Assembly (NCBI GenBank): GCA_011754535.1
Contig: JAAQVN010000001.1
Coordinates: 4,092,001-4,156,000 of the forward strand
DNA length: 64,000 nucleotides
Source of the DNA: Enterobacter asburiae
GTDB taxonomy: Bacteria; Pseudomonadota; Gammaproteobacteria; Enterobacterales; Enterobacteriaceae
Reading direction: 5' to 3'
Under the pieces are notes generated by a model. The model searched no databases. It was given only the letters and a program-made list of their open reading frames with translations, and had not been told where the DNA came from. The translations under genes and the position numbers were made by a program. Within the stretch, counting starts at the first letter, position 1, and each line of letters starts with the position of its first letter. Below are positions 9,011 to 18,371 of the stretch, piece by piece.

Positions 9011-11269
9011 TTACTCTTCGCTGTCGCCCGCGCTGCTGCGCGCAGGGGAATCAATCTCCACGCGGTCGATACGCTGCAGGCCGCGCATCAGCGAACCGCG
9101 ACGGCCGCGCTCGCCCACCACTTTCTGCAGCTCTTCCGGACGAAGCTTGATTTTACGCTTGCCGACGTGAATGGTCAGCGTGCTTTGCGGCGGCAGAAGG
9201 AAGAGATGCGCCAGGCCATCTTCACCTTTCGCGGCTTCCGCAGACGGTATGTTGATGATCTTGTTGCCCTTACCTTTCGACAGCTCCGGCAGGTCGCTGA
9301 CCGGGAACATCAGCATGCGTCCGGCAGAGGTGATCGCCAGCAGCATGTCGCTCTCGTTCTCGATCACCAGCGGCGGCATCACGTGAGCGTTGTCCGGCAG
9401 GCTGATCAGCGCTTTACCGGCGCGGTTACGCGACACCAGGTCGTTAAAGGTACAAATAAAGCCATAGCCCGCATCGGACGCCAGCAGCAACTTCTGGTCA
9501 TCGGCCTCCATCAGCATATGGTCAACCGTCGCGCCCGGCGGCAGCGTCAGCTTGCCGGTCAGCGGTTCGCCCTGCCCGCGCGCGGAAGGCAGCGTGATCG
9601 GGTCAATGGCGTAGCTGCGGCCCGTGGAGTCGATAAACGCCACCGGCTGGTTGCTCTTACCTTTCACCGCCGCTTTAAAGCTGTCGCCCGCTTTGTAGCT
9701 CAGACCCGGCGCGTCGATATCGTGGCCTTTGGCGCTGCGCACCCAGCCGCTCTGCGACAGCACAATGGTCACCGGCTCAGACGGCTGCATGTCGTGCTCG
9801 TTCATCGCCTTCGCTTCTTCGCGCTCGTGCAGCGGAGAACGACGGTCATCGCCGAAGGCATCGGCATCCGCCTGCAGCTCTTTCTTCAGCAGGTTATTCA
9901 TTTTGCGTTCTGACGCGAGGATCGCCTGCAGCTGATCGCGCTCTTTTTCCAGCTCGTTCTGCTCGCCGCGGATCTTCATCTCTTCCAGCTTAGCGAGATG
10001 GCGCAGCTTCAGTTCGAGGATCGCTTCGGCCTGGGTTTCGCTGATGCCGAAGCGCGACATCAGGGCCGGCTTCGGCTCGTCCTCGGTACGGATGATCTCG
10101 ATCACCTCGTCGATATTGAGGAACGCCACCAGCAAACCTTCGAGGATGTGCAGGCGCTTAAGCACCTTCTCCAGACGATGGTTCAGACGACGGCGCACCG
10201 TATCGCGGCGGAACGTCAGCCATTCGGAGAGGATCTCCAGCAGGTTTTTCACCGCCGGGCGTCCGTCAAGGCCGATCATGTTCAGGTTGATGCGGTAGCT
10301 TTTTTCCAGATCGGTGGTGGCGAACAGGTGGTTCATCACCTGCTCCATGTCCACGCGGTTGGAGCGCGGCACGATCACCAGACGGGTAGGGTTCTCGTGG
10401 TCGGACTCGTCGCGCAGGTCGTCCACCATCGGCAGCTTTTTATTGCGCATCTGGGAAGCGATCTGCTCCAGCACTTTCGCGCCGGAAACCTGGTGCGGCA
10501 GCGCGGTGATCACCACGGCGCCGTCCTCTTTATTCCACACCGCGCGCATGCGCACGGAGCCGCGACCGTTCTGGTAGATTTTGCGGATTTCCGCGCGCGA
10601 GGTGATGATCTCGGCTTCGGTCGGGTAGTCCGGCCCCTGGACGATATCCAGCAGATCGTCCAGCGAGGTTTTTGGCTGCTCAATCAGGGTGATGGCTGCT
10701 TTCGCCACTTCACGCAGGTTGTGCGGCGGAATGTCCGTCGCCATGCCGACCGCGATACCGGTGGTGCCGTTCAGCAGGATGTTCGGCAGACGCGCAGGCA
10801 GCATTTTCGGCTCCTGCATCGTACCGTCGAAGTTTGGCACCCAGTCAACGGTTCCCTGACCCAGCTCGCCCAGCAGCACTTCGGCATATTTGGACAGGCG
10901 GGATTCGGTATAACGCATTGCCGCGAAGGATTTTGGATCGTCCGGCGCACCCCAGTTCCCCTGCCCGTCCACCAGCGGGTAGCGGTAAGAGAACGGCTGC
11001 GCCATCAGCACCATCGCTTCATAACAGGCGCTGTCGCCGTGCGGATGGTATTTACCCAGTACGTCACCAACGGTACGGGCGGATTTCTTGAACTTGGCGG
11101 TGGCGTTCAGCCCCAGCTCGGACATCGCGTAGACGATGCGGCGCTGAACGGGCTTCAGGCCATCCCCGATAAACGGTAACGCCCTGTCCATGATGACGTA
11201 CATGGAGTAGTTCAGGTAGGCGTTTTCCGTGAATTCATGTAGCGCGAGGCGCTCTGCCATATCGCTCAT
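9011..11269 (-). CDS. parC: ParC, topoisomerase IV subunit A
   Basis: A 752-residue type IIA topoisomerase subunit that cuts and rejoins DNA and, with ParE, unlinks replicated chromosomes. Catalytic Tyr is Y120 in '[10 protein letters not shown]'. The quinolone-resistance region reads [15 protein letters not shown] with Ser80 and Glu84, both wild type, so no common ParC-based fluoroquinolone resistance substitution is present. The C-terminal half forms the beta-pinwheel DNA-wrapping domain. It is upstream of plsC on the same strand; parE is separated from it by about 11 kb. Confidence 0.98.
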   Translation of the reverse strand: MSDMAERLALHEFTENAYLNYSMYVIMDRALPFIGDGLKPVQRRIVYAMSELGLNATAKFKKSARTVGDVLGKYHPHGDSACYEAMVLMAQPFSYRYPLVDGQGNWGAPDDPKSFAAMRYTESRLSKYAEVLLGELGQGTVDWVPNFDGTMQEPKMLPARLPNILLNGTTGIAVGMATDIPPHNLREVAKAAITLIEQPKTSLDDLLDIVQGPDYPTEAEIITSRAEIRKIYQNGRGSVRMRAVWNKEDGAVVITALPHQVSGAKVLEQIASQMRNKKLPMVDDLRDESDHENPTRLVIVPRSNRVDMEQVMNHLFATTDLEKSYRINLNMIGLDGRPAVKNLLEILSEWLTFRRDTVRRRLNHRLEKVLKRLHILEGLLVAFLNIDEVIEIIRTEDEPKPALMSRFGISETQAEAILELKLRHLAKLEEMKIRGEQNELEKERDQLQAILASERKMNNLLKKELQADADAFGDDRRSPLHEREEAKAMNEHDMQPSEPVTIVLSQSGWVRSAKGHDIDAPGLSYKAGDSFKAAVKGKSNQPVAFIDSTGRSYAIDPITLPSARGQGEPLTGKLTLPPGATVDHMLMEADDQKLLLASDAGYGFICTFNDLVSRNRAGKALISLPDNAHVMPPLVIENESDMLLAITSAGRMLMFPVSDLPELSKGKGNKIINIPSAEAAKGEDGLAHLFLLPPQSTLTIHVGKRKIKLRPEELQKVVGERGRRGSLMRGLQRIDRVEIDSPARSSAGDSEE

Positions 11270-11357
11270 TACGTGTGATTCCTCAACTCAGAAACCGAAG
11301 GGTTTCAGGCAATATTGCCGCAGATACTACCTCATCTGATGAATTGAGTCACAAAGA

Positions 11358-11383
11358 AAAAGGGCCGCATAAGCGGCCCTTTT
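11358..11383 (-). terminator. Rho-independent terminator after ygiW
   Basis: A strong 11-base-pair stem, AAAAGGGCCGC at 11358-11368 and GCGGCCCTTTT at 11373-11383, with a four-base loop. On the minus strand it is followed by TTTTTCTTTG, ideal for ygiW. It lies just past the ygiW stop at 11388. Confidence 0.9.
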
Positions 11384-11387
11384 CGGG

Positions 11388-11789
11388 TTATTTGTTCAGC
11401 TTGATGACCTGCTTCACGTCGATTTCAAATTCGTTCCAGTCTTTGTCGACTTTACCCTGCAGTTCGACTTTATCCTGCGGGGTCACGGTCACGCCGTTCC
11501 AGCGCTTGTGATCAATCTCGACCACTACCGTGCCGGACTCGTCGCGGAAGGTGTAGCGGTCATCGGACAGGCGCTCGGTAATGTTCCCGCGCAGCTTGAC
11601 CCAGGCGTCGTCCTTCAGATCTTTGACTTTAGCCGCGGTGGTGAGGTTGGCGTTGTTATCGACAAAACCGCCCTGCTGGGTTTGCGTCTGGGTCTGTGTA
11701 GCGGATGGGCCAGTGAAACCGCCCTGAGCAGCAAAGACCGGCGCGGTGGTCATCATCATGATGGCAGCAATTGCAGCGAATTTTTTCAT
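11388..11789 (-). CDS. ygiW: YgiW (VisP), periplasmic OB-fold (BOF) stress protein
   Basis: A 133-residue secreted protein. It begins MKKFAAIAAIMMMTTAPVFA, a Sec signal peptide cleaved after AFA-like residues, followed by a low-complexity Thr/Gln stretch (TQTQTQTQQ) and a bacterial OB-fold domain ending 'DWNEFEIDVKQVIKLNK'. E. coli and Salmonella homologues are induced by stress or cationic peptides and affect virulence and lipid A modification. The Thr/Gln repeat is longer than the linker I recall in E. coli. It is divergent from qseBC and shares their control region. Confidence 0.9.
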   Translation of the reverse strand: MKKFAAIAAIMMMTTAPVFAAQGGFTGPSATQTQTQTQQGGFVDNNANLTTAAKVKDLKDDAWVKLRGNITERLSDDRYTFRDESGTVVVEIDHKRWNGVTVTPQDKVELQGKVDKDWNEFEIDVKQVIKLNK

Positions 11790-11839
11790 CGTAATCTCTC
11801 CCTTTAATGTCGTTTCACAATCCATTAAACAGGGTAAAC

Positions 11840-11856
11840 CTTAACAACTTCTTAAG
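11840..11856. promoter_or_regulatory. QseB/PmrA-type box between ygiW and qseB
   Basis: Direct repeat CTTAAC at 11840-11845 and CTTAAG at 11851-11856 with a five-base gap. This matches the known CTTAA-N6-CTTAA pattern bound by QseB and the near-identical PmrA (BasR) box. It lies in the 139-base divergent region, so it could control both ygiW and qseBC. The repeat is seen; binding is inferred. Confidence 0.7.
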
Positions 11857-11928
11857 GGGAAAATTTATTTATTTTTACTGTACAGCAGGCGCTTGCAGAG
11901 GGTTTACTGACGGCATCAAGGAGGGAAC

Positions 11929-12588
11929 ATGCGCATTTTACTGGTAGAAGACGACAGGTTAATCGGTGATGGCATCAAAGCGGGCTTAAGCAAACTGGGC
12001 TTTAGCGTGGACTGGTTTACCGACGGGAAAACCGGACAGGCCGCGCTCGCCTCTGCGCCCTATGATGCCGTCGTGCTTGATCTGACCCTGCCGGAACTGG
12101 ACGGTCTGGACATCCTGCGCGCCTGGCGCGAAAGCGGGCGCAGCGAGCCGGTGCTGATCCTGACGGCGCGGGATGCGCTGAACCAGCGCGTCGAGGGGCT
12201 GCGCCTCGGGGCAGACGATTATCTCTGTAAGCCGTTCGCGCTGATCGAGGTGGCTGCCCGCCTGGAAGCGCTGGTGCGCCGCAGCCACGGCCAGACGCGC
12301 AGCGAGTTGCGCCACGGCAAGGTGACGCTCGACCCGGCAAGCCTCATCGCCACGCTGGAGGGCGAAACGGTGACGCTTAAACCGAAAGAGTTCGCCCTGC
12401 TGGAGCTGTTAATGCGTAACGCGGGCCGGGTGCTGCCACGCAAGCTCATCGAGGAAAAGCTTTATACCTGGGACGATGACGTCTCCAGCAACGCCGTGGA
12501 AGTCCATGTTCATCATTTACGCCGCAAGCTCGGGAGCGAGTTTATCCGCACCGTGCACGGCATCGGCTATACCCTGGGTGACGCATGA
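11929..12588 (+). CDS. qseB: QseB, OmpR-family response regulator
   Basis: A 219-residue response regulator with an intact receiver domain: acidic pair E7-D8-D9, phosphoacceptor D51 in '[13 protein letters not shown]', T79 and K101. The C-terminal winged helix has the OmpR-type '[15 protein letters not shown]' and '[12 protein letters not shown]'. It is the partner of sensor QseC and in E. coli links autoinducer-3/adrenergic or iron and polymyxin signals to motility and envelope genes. The start follows AAGGAGGGAAC closely. Its stop overlaps the qseC start by four bases, so the two are translationally coupled. Confidence 0.95.
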   Translation: MRILLVEDDRLIGDGIKAGLSKLGFSVDWFTDGKTGQAALASAPYDAVVLDLTLPELDGLDILRAWRESGRSEPVLILTARDALNQRVEGLRLGADDYLCKPFALIEVAARLEALVRRSHGQTRSELRHGKVTLDPASLIATLEGETVTLKPKEFALLELLMRNAGRVLPRKLIEEKLYTWDDDVSSNAVEVHVHHLRRKLGSEFIRTVHGIGYTLGDA

Positions 12589-13922
12589 AGCTGAGCCTGA
12601 AGCTGCGCCTGACGCTTCTCTTTTTAGCGCTGTCTCTGACGGCCTGGTTTGCCGCCAGCCTGGTGGCGTGGCAGCAGACTACCCACAAGCTCGATAAGCT
12701 GTTCGATACGCAGCAGATGCTGTTTGCCAAACGGCTGCTGACGATGGATCTTGACGAGATCCGCGCGCCGGAGCGCATGCGCGAGGTGCCGAAAAAGGCC
12801 AAACACGGGCATCTGGACGATGACGCGCTGGCCTTCGCTATTTACGCTTCAGATGGCACGATGATCCTTAACGACGGCGAAAACGGGCGCGATATTCCGT
12901 ATCACTATCGTCGCGACGGCTTTGATGACGGACGGCTTCAGGATGACAACGACGAATGGCGCTTTTTATGGCTGACGTCGCCAGACGGAAAATACCGCGT
13001 GGTGGTCGGCCAGGAGTGGGAGTACCGGCAGGATATGGCGCTGGACGTGGTCAGCTCGCAGCTGACGCCGTGGCTGGTGGCGCTGCCGGTGATGCTGCTG
13101 TTGCTTATTGTCCTGCTGAGCCGGGAGCTAAAGCCCCTGAAAAAGCTGGCCCAGACCCTGCGTTCCCGCTCGCCGGACGCTACCGACGCCCTGCACACTC
13201 AGGACGTGCCTGCGGAGGTGCGCCCCCTGCTCGACTCGCTGAACCATCTTTTTGCGCGTACCCAGGAGATGATGGCCCGCGAGCGCCGCTTCACCTCCGA
13301 CGCCGCCCACGAGCTGCGCAGCCCGCTGGCCGCGCTGAAGGTGCAAACCGACGTGGCACAGCTTTCTCAGGACGATCCGCAGGCGCAGGAAAAAGCGCTG
13401 GCGCAGCTGCACGCGGGTATCGACCGCGCCTCCCGGCTGGTGGATCAGCTCCTTACCCTGTCGCGCCTGGACTCGCTGGATAGCCTGGACGGCGTAGAAC
13501 AGATAGCAATGGCCGACCTGCTGCAGTCTGCGGTGATGGATATCTACCCTTCGGCGCAGCAGGCGGGTATTGATATTCGTCTGAACATCAACGCGCCGGA
13601 GGTGACTCGCACCGGTCAGCAGCTGCTTCTGAGCCTGCTGGCGCGTAACCTGCTGGATAACGCCACCCGTTACAGCCCGTGCGGCAGCGTGGTAGACGTG
13701 ACGCTGAACACCCGTAGCTTCACCGTGCGCGACAACGGCCCGGGCATTTCACCCGATGCGCTGGCGCGTCTCGGCGAGCGGTTTTATCGTCCGCCGGGTC
13801 AGGACGCAACGGGCAGCGGGCTGGGATTATCCATTGTGAAACGCATTGCCGCGCTGCACGGCATGCGCGTCTCGCTGGGCAATGCGCCTGAAGGCGGCTT
13901 TGACGTGAAGGTCAGCTGGTAA
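12585..13922 (+). CDS. qseC: QseC, membrane sensor histidine kinase
   Basis: A 445-residue sensor kinase. It has an N-terminal membrane helix (about 9-29), a periplasmic sensor domain rich in Asp (to about 160), a second membrane helix (about 162-179), HAMP, then the phosphoacceptor H-box '[14 protein letters not shown]' with His242, the N-box '[11 protein letters not shown]' and glycine-rich ATP-lid motifs DNGPGIS and GSGLGLSIV. All catalytic motifs are intact. It phosphorylates QseB and overlaps it by four bases. No terminator is visible between qseC and mdaB. Confidence 0.95.
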   Translation: MKLSLKLRLTLLFLALSLTAWFAASLVAWQQTTHKLDKLFDTQQMLFAKRLLTMDLDEIRAPERMREVPKKAKHGHLDDDALAFAIYASDGTMILNDGENGRDIPYHYRRDGFDDGRLQDDNDEWRFLWLTSPDGKYRVVVGQEWEYRQDMALDVVSSQLTPWLVALPVMLLLLIVLLSRELKPLKKLAQTLRSRSPDATDALHTQDVPAEVRPLLDSLNHLFARTQEMMARERRFTSDAAHELRSPLAALKVQTDVAQLSQDDPQAQEKALAQLHAGIDRASRLVDQLLTLSRLDSLDSLDGVEQIAMADLLQSAVMDIYPSAQQAGIDIRLNINAPEVTRTGQQLLLSLLARNLLDNATRYSPCGSVVDVTLNTRSFTVRDNGPGISPDALARLGERFYRPPGQDATGSGLGLSIVKRIAALHGMRVSLGNAPEGGFDVKVSW

Positions 13923-14027
13923 GGGATTATTGCACTACGCGCAAAAGACTTTGCACATTTTGCTCATTTTTCCGCTCCGCCCTCGCGCGTAGAATACCGG
14001 ACATACTCTCAGCATCGAGGACAAAAA

Positions 14028-14609
14028 ATGAGCAATATTCTGATTATCAACGGCGCAAAAGAATTTGCGCACTCTAAAGGCCAGCTTAATGACACCCTGA
14101 CCGAGGTCGCGGACGGTTTCCTGCGCGACGCCGGGCATGATGTTAAGGTCGTACGTGCGGACAGCAACTATGACGTGAAGGCCGAAGTGCAGAACTTCCT
14201 GTGGGCCGACGTGGTGATCTGGCAGATGCCGGGCTGGTGGATGGGCGCGCCGTGGACCGTGAAAAAGTACATGGACGACGTATTCACCGAAGGTCACGGT
14301 TCGCTGTATGCCAGCGACGGCCGCACCCGTTCAGACGCGTCTAAAAAATACGGCTCCGGCGGCCTGATTCAGGGAAAAAAATATATGCTCTCCCTCACCT
14401 GGAACGCTCCTCTGGAAGCCTTCACCGAAAAAGATCAGTTCTTCGAGGGCGTGGGCGTCGACGGCGCGTACCTGCCGTTCCACAAGGCGAATCAGTTCCT
14501 GGGCATGGATCCGCTGCCGACCTTTATCGTTAACGACGTGATTAAAATGCCGGACGTCCCGAGCTATATCGCAGAATATCGCAAGCATCTCGCGAAAATT
14601 TTTGCTTAA
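14028..14609 (+). CDS. mdaB: MdaB, NADPH quinone reductase
   Basis: A 193-residue flavodoxin-fold FAD protein matching E. coli MdaB in length. It carries out two-electron reduction of quinones, which avoids semiquinone radicals. The start of the fold is 'NILIINGAKEFAHSKGQLN' with FAD-binding residues; 'MPGWWMGAPWTVKKYMDDV' is characteristic of the family. Upstream is a 105-base gap holding an inverted repeat CTACGCGC / GCGCGTAG at about 13934-13998 that could be an operator. ygiN follows after 31 bases, in the same transcript as in E. coli. Confidence 0.95.
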   Translation: MSNILIINGAKEFAHSKGQLNDTLTEVADGFLRDAGHDVKVVRADSNYDVKAEVQNFLWADVVIWQMPGWWMGAPWTVKKYMDDVFTEGHGSLYASDGRTRSDASKKYGSGGLIQGKKYMLSLTWNAPLEAFTEKDQFFEGVGVDGAYLPFHKANQFLGMDPLPTFIVNDVIKMPDVPSYIAEYRKHLAKIFA

Positions 14610-14640
14610 CTGGTAGCCTGGAATTAAAGGAGTAGTAACC

Positions 14641-14955
14641 ATGCTTACAGTAATCGCAGAAATCCGTACTCGTCCAGGTCAACATCACCGCCAGGCGGTG
14701 CTGGATCAGTTCGCGAAAATCATCCCAACCGTACTGAAAGAAGAAGGCTGCCACGGCTACGCGCCGATGGTTGACGCCGCTACCGACGCGAGCTTCCAGT
14801 CCACCGCGCCAGACTCCATTATCATGGTTGAGCAGTGGGAAACCGTCGCGCACCTTGAAGCGCACCTGCAGACCGCGCACATGAAAGCCTGGAGCGATGC
14901 GGTGAAGGGTGACGTGCTGGAGACCCACATCCGTATTCTGGAGCAAGGGGTTTAA
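14641..14955 (+). CDS. ygiN: YgiN, quinol monooxygenase
   Basis: A 104-residue antibiotic-biosynthesis-monooxygenase (ABM) fold protein, the E. coli YgiN orthologue. It oxidises menadiol back to quinone and is thought to form a quinone redox cycle with MdaB. Typical features are the N-terminal 'LTVIAEIRTRPGQHHRQAVL' strand-helix start and the conserved His/Glu-rich helix 'WETVAHLEAHLQTAHM'. It is preceded by AAAGGAG and is the last gene before a hairpin. Confidence 0.95.
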   Translation: MLTVIAEIRTRPGQHHRQAVLDQFAKIIPTVLKEEGCHGYAPMVDAATDASFQSTAPDSIIMVEQWETVAHLEAHLQTAHMKAWSDAVKGDVLETHIRILEQGV

Positions 14956-14963
14956 AACCTGCC

Positions 14964-14987
14964 TTCCCTCTCCTTCCGGGGAGGGAA
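14964..14987 (+). terminator. Palindromic repeat acting as ygiN terminator
   Basis: A 10-pair stem TTCCCTCTCC / GGGGAGGGAA with one G-U pair and a TTCC loop, starting nine bases after the ygiN stop. It is not followed by a T run. Its CCCTCTCC core is shared with the palindrome family found after other genes in this window, so it may be a repeat that reduces readthrough or protects mRNA ends. Confidence 0.55.
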
Positions 14988-15040
14988 ATCTCTCTGACCT
15001 GCTATGCTTATTCTGACTTCATGATTAACAGGAGGATGGA

Positions 15041-15481
15041 ATGGGTCTTTTTAACTTCGTAAAAGAAGCAGGCGAAAAGCTATGGGATAACCTGACCGAC
15101 CATAAAGGTCAGAGCGACAAAATCACCGAGCACCTCAAGAAACTCAACATTCCCGGTTCAGACAAAGTTCAGGTTAACGTTACCGACGGCAAAGCCAGCG
15201 TGACGGGCGACGGGCTGACCCAGGAGCAGAAGGAAAAAATCCAGGTTGCCGTCGGGAACATCGCGGGCGTCAGCGAGGTGGAGAACAACATCACCACGAC
15301 CGATGCCAAAGATGAAGCCACCTACTACACGGTGAAATCCGGCGATACCCTGAGCGCTATCTCCAAAACCGTGTACGGCGATGCTAACCAGTACAATAAG
15401 ATTTTTGAGGCTAACCGCCCGATGCTCTCCAGCCCGGATAAAATCTATCCTGGCCAGACGCTGCGTATTCCTAAAGCGTGA
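15041..15481 (+). CDS. Kbp-like BON-LysM potassium-binding protein
   Basis: A 146-residue cytoplasmic-type protein without signal peptide. Residues about 25-85 form a BON domain and about 96-145 a LysM domain ending '[12 protein letters not shown]'. It closely resembles E. coli Kbp (YgaU), a potassium-responsive protein of 149 residues, but differs throughout the BON half and lies at a different locus (E. coli kbp is far away). It may be the orthologue moved here or a second copy. The start follows CAGGAGGATGGA. Its terminator hairpin lies inside the 3-prime end of the next, convergent gene. Confidence 0.85.
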   Translation: MGLFNFVKEAGEKLWDNLTDHKGQSDKITEHLKKLNIPGSDKVQVNVTDGKASVTGDGLTQEQKEKIQVAVGNIAGVSEVENNITTTDAKDEATYYTVKSGDTLSAISKTVYGDANQYNKIFEANRPMLSSPDKIYPGQTLRIPKA

Positions 15482-15489
15482 TCCGCGAG

Positions 15490-15523
15490 CCGGGGAAATC
15501 AGCTGCTTTTCTTCCCCGGTTTT
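15490..15523 (+). terminator. kbp-like gene terminator embedded in rpiR-type gene end
   Basis: Stem CCGGGGAA at 15490-15497 pairs with TTCCCCGG at 15512-15519, followed by TTTT. The loop contains the stop codon of the convergent regulator gene (15499), so the right arm lies within that coding sequence. It suits the plus strand gene. Confidence 0.65.
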
Positions 15524-16374
15524 AACCCACGATGTAACTCGTTGATGCGCTTCATCGACTTGATGGTGCGCTGCGGCTCGGTGGAGGCCACGGATAAAAT
15601 AATCATCTCCAGACACAGCAACACCGTGCCGTGGAGCGGGATTTTACCTTTCTCGCCGCCGCGTGGGACGTGGATCACCACGCTGGCCTCTTTGCTGAAT
15701 CGCGAGTCGGTGGCATTGGTCAGCAAAATCGTGGGAATACCCAGCCGTTTTGCTTCGCGCAGCGTGGTTTGCCCTTCCCGGTGCGCGGATTTTTGCGCCA
15801 TCATGATCAGCACATCCCCGCGCTGGAGCCCGATCAGCTGCTCGGCCAGCCCTATTCCGGTACGGTTAAGCGGCGTGGCGGGTAGCCCCATCCGGCTAAA
15901 GAGTCTGGCGGTGTATTCGGCCAAAATCCCGGACGCGCCAATTCCAAATATGGCGACCTGCCTCGCCTGCGCCAGCAGCGAGACCGCCTGCGCCATCGCG
16001 AAGCGGTTATGGGGTTCAGACAACACTTCACAGGTATGCTGATGCCCCTCCAGCACGAAATCAATGCTCGCATTGACGTCGCTGGTCAGCGTATTTACCG
16101 TGGTGGAGATCTTTTCGCTGGAGGTCACGACCGGGCCAAACCACTGCTCCAGCGTCTGCTTCAGATCGCGCAGCCCGGCAAAACCCAGCGCCTGGATGGC
16201 GCGAACGACGGTGGCATCCGACGTTTTCAGCAGCGTCGCGATCTCCATTGCCGTCTGTTCCATCACCGCTTCCCGATTTTCATTGATATAGCGCGCCACC
16301 TGCAGCAGCCGAGGCGTGAGCTGGTGCGATCGCGAGCGGAGGCGGTCCCCGAAGAGATCAACTTTACGGCTCAT
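15499..16374 (-). CDS. RpiR/MurR-family regulator with SIS domain, last gene of iron ABC operon
   Basis: A 291-residue regulator. Residues about 1-77 are the RpiR helix-turn-helix ('TAMEIATLLKTSDATVVRAIQALGFAGLRDLKQ'-type; key element SDATVVR), and about 125-265 are a SIS sugar-phosphate-binding fold with GIGASG at 144-149. The usual second SIS motif, a Ser-rich SxSGxT loop, reads AQKSAHREGQTT at 193-204, so the ligand may not be a common sugar phosphate. The gene overlaps the binding-protein gene by four bases and is probably co-transcribed with the iron-chelate ABC genes. I do not recognise a specific orthologue; control of this cluster or of chelate-derived metabolism is an inference. Confidence 0.82.
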   Translation of the reverse strand: MSRKVDLFGDRLRSRSHQLTPRLLQVARYINENREAVMEQTAMEIATLLKTSDATVVRAIQALGFAGLRDLKQTLEQWFGPVVTSSEKISTTVNTLTSDVNASIDFVLEGHQHTCEVLSEPHNRFAMAQAVSLLAQARQVAIFGIGASGILAEYTARLFSRMGLPATPLNRTGIGLAEQLIGLQRGDVLIMMAQKSAHREGQTTLREAKRLGIPTILLTNATDSRFSKEASVVIHVPRGGEKGKIPLHGTVLLCLEMIILSVASTEPQRTIKSMKRINELHRGLKPGKKSS

Positions 16375-17321
16375 CGTGACGCCTCCGGCAGCGGACGTCC
16401 GGCAATGTGCGACTGCACCTGCGCGGCCATCAGCCCTAACGAGGCGAACGAGTTCGAGATGGCCTCTTCACGCGAGATCAGCACGTAATGTCCGGTCCGA
16501 CAGGCATTCAGGAACTGGCACCAGCCCGGCATCACTGCATCCATTGCTGCCAGCTCATCCTGCGGTTTGCCGCCCGTATCCCCGCGCCAGGTGGCGAAAA
16601 CGAAATCGGCATCCAGTTCCGGCAGCCGCTCGGCGCTGACGTCAATGCGCCCCCCTTCCGGGATGGACTCAATCAGCGGCGGGAAGGTGAACCCGGCATC
16701 ACGCAGCACGCGCCCCAGCGAGTGGTAGCTGTGCATGGCGTTGATTTTCCCCTGATTGGCCTGAATTACCGACATGCTCACCTTGCGGGTATCAATCGTC
16801 GCTTTCAGCGCCTTAATTTGCTCCTGATAGCGCCGCTCCAGAATCCTGAGCCGCGCCTGCGTTCCTGTCAGCTGCGCCAGCTTGCGGTAGATCTCCGGCG
16901 CGCCGCCGTCGAGATGATCGATGCTCACCGTCGGGGCAATTTTCTCCAGCTGTTCCACCGGGGTGTTGCGCGTCGGCTCGGTAACGATCAGGTCCGGTTT
17001 TGCGGCGGCAATGGCTTCGATATCGATATCCGCAGTGCCGATAAACTTGATGTCGGAATTATCGAAGTCGACGCCGGTCAACATGCCGCTGGAACGCAAG
17101 AAATGGCTGCCGTCCGGCCGGGTACGGCCATGGCTCGCCACCGGCGGTACGCCAAGCTCAATTAACGGAATGGTAATGTCCAGGTCGTGTAACGAGACGA
17201 TCCGTTTCGGATGCACCGGCACCACCACCTTACGGTTCAGGTCGTCAGTAAACGTCTGCGTCGGCTCGGCCGCGCTCGCCGCAAACCCCACCAGCAACAG
17301 CATCGAAAACAGTATGCGCAT
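16371..17321 (-). CDS. Iron-siderophore ABC transporter periplasmic binding protein
   Basis: A 316-residue class III periplasmic binding protein (FecB/FhuD/PF01497 type). It starts with a Sec signal (MRILFSMLLLVGFAASA) and continues 'DDLNRKVVVPVHPKRIVSLHDLDITIPLIELG', the standard N-lobe opening of this family, then the long connecting helix near residues 155-185 and a C-lobe. It should deliver a ferric chelate to the permease pair encoded just upstream. Nine bases separate it from the permease gene, and its end overlaps the RpiR-type regulator by four bases. Which chelate it binds is not evident. Confidence 0.88.
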   Translation of the reverse strand: MRILFSMLLLVGFAASAAEPTQTFTDDLNRKVVVPVHPKRIVSLHDLDITIPLIELGVPPVASHGRTRPDGSHFLRSSGMLTGVDFDNSDIKFIGTADIDIEAIAAAKPDLIVTEPTRNTPVEQLEKIAPTVSIDHLDGGAPEIYRKLAQLTGTQARLRILERRYQEQIKALKATIDTRKVSMSVIQANQGKINAMHSYHSLGRVLRDAGFTFPPLIESIPEGGRIDVSAERLPELDADFVFATWRGDTGGKPQDELAAMDAVMPGWCQFLNACRTGHYVLISREEAISNSFASLGLMAAQVQSHIAGRPLPEASR

Positions 17322-17330
17322 GTTAACCCT

Positions 17331-18371
17331 CTAAAATCTGTCCCGACGCTGCCAGAGCAGCAGCAGGAAAAACGGTCCGCCAATCAGTGAAATCACAATT
17401 CCCGCCGGCAACTGCAGCGGGAGGAATGCCAGCCGCCCGACGTTATCCGCCAGCAGCACCAGCAGCGCCCCCAGCACGGCGCTACCCGTCAGGAGCGCCG
17501 TTTGCCCGCCGCGGAGCAGCAGGCGCGCCATATGCGGCGCAATCAGCCCGACAAAACCAATGCTCCCCACGCAGGAGACGCAGGCCGCCGTCAGCACTAC
17601 CGGGGCGAGAACCCTTAGAAGCGCCAGCCGCTGTGTGCGCACGCCAAGGCCCGCGGCGACGTGGTTGCCGAGCAGCGCCACGTCGGCAGCGCGGGCGGTA
17701 AGCAGCAGCAGCGCAAACGCCGGAAGCGTCCAGACAGCGGCAATGCAAACCAGCGTCCAGTTTGCGGCGTGCAGGCTGCCCGCCAGCCACAGCATTGCCG
17801 TCTGCACGTCGCGCACGTCCGCCGTGGTCATAAAAACGCCCATTGCGGCGGCAAAGACCCACGACACGCCGATGCCGATCAGGATGAATCGCGGACGTGA
17901 GATATCGCGCGCCAGGGCCATCACCAGCAGCGCGGTGAGCAGCCCCCCGGCCATGCCGACCAGCGGCCGCCAGGCCAGGCCCAGCGCCGGGAACTGAAAT
18001 ATCAGCAGCAGTACCGCCGCGCTACAGCCCTCTTTCACCCCGATAAGCCCCGGATCGGCCAGGCCATTTCGGGTAATAGACTGCATTGCCGCCCCCGCCA
18101 TACCGAGCATCCCACCGCACAGCGCCGCCATAAGCAGGCGCGGCAGGCGGATATCCATCACGATATAGCGCGCCTCCGCCGTCAGGCTTTCTGGATAAAA
18201 CAGCGCACGCCCGATGGCGGAAGTCGGGATGGGCAGAGAACCATGCGTCAGGCCAAAACCTACCAGCAAGCAGGCTGCCAGCGTCAGCACGGCCAGATAC
18301 GCCAACGCCTTTGGACGGACCAACGCCGAGAAGGCGCCAACCCGAAGCGCACGCAGTCCGGCACGGTTCAT
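17331..18371 (-). CDS. FecCD-family iron-chelate permease subunit
   Basis: A 346-residue polytopic membrane protein of the FecCD/BtuC family, with about ten hydrophobic segments. Family signatures are 'IRLPRLLMAALCGGMLGMAGAAMQ', followed by the coupling region 'LADPGLIGVKEG', and the late motif 'GSIGFVGLIAPHMARLL'. It pairs with the neighbouring permease to make the inner-membrane channel. Start ATG 18371 overlaps the stop of the preceding permease by four bases (ATGA); a longer upstream reading frame exists but lacks family sequence. The N-terminus has a roughly 25-residue extension rich in Arg, probably cytoplasmic. Confidence 0.9.
   Translation of the reverse strand: MNRAGLRALRVGAFSALVRPKALAYLAVLTLAACLLVGFGLTHGSLPIPTSAIGRALFYPESLTAEARYIVMDIRLPRLLMAALCGGMLGMAGAAMQSITRNGLADPGLIGVKEGCSAAVLLLIFQFPALGLAWRPLVGMAGGLLTALLVMALARDISRPRFILIGIGVSWVFAAAMGVFMTTADVRDVQTAMLWLAGSLHAANWTLVCIAAVWTLPAFALLLLTARAADVALLGNHVAAGLGVRTQRLALLRVLAPVVLTAACVSCVGSIGFVGLIAPHMARLLLRGGQTALLTGSAVLGALLVLLADNVGRLAFLPLQLPAGIVISLIGGPFFLLLLWQRRDRF

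Noticed and set aside
9011..11269. Quinolone-resistance substitution in ParC
   Set aside because: Ser80 and Glu84 are both wild type.
15499..16374. MurR as the identity of the RpiR-type gene
   Set aside because: No murQ or murP next to it and the ligand loop differs; only the family can be stated.
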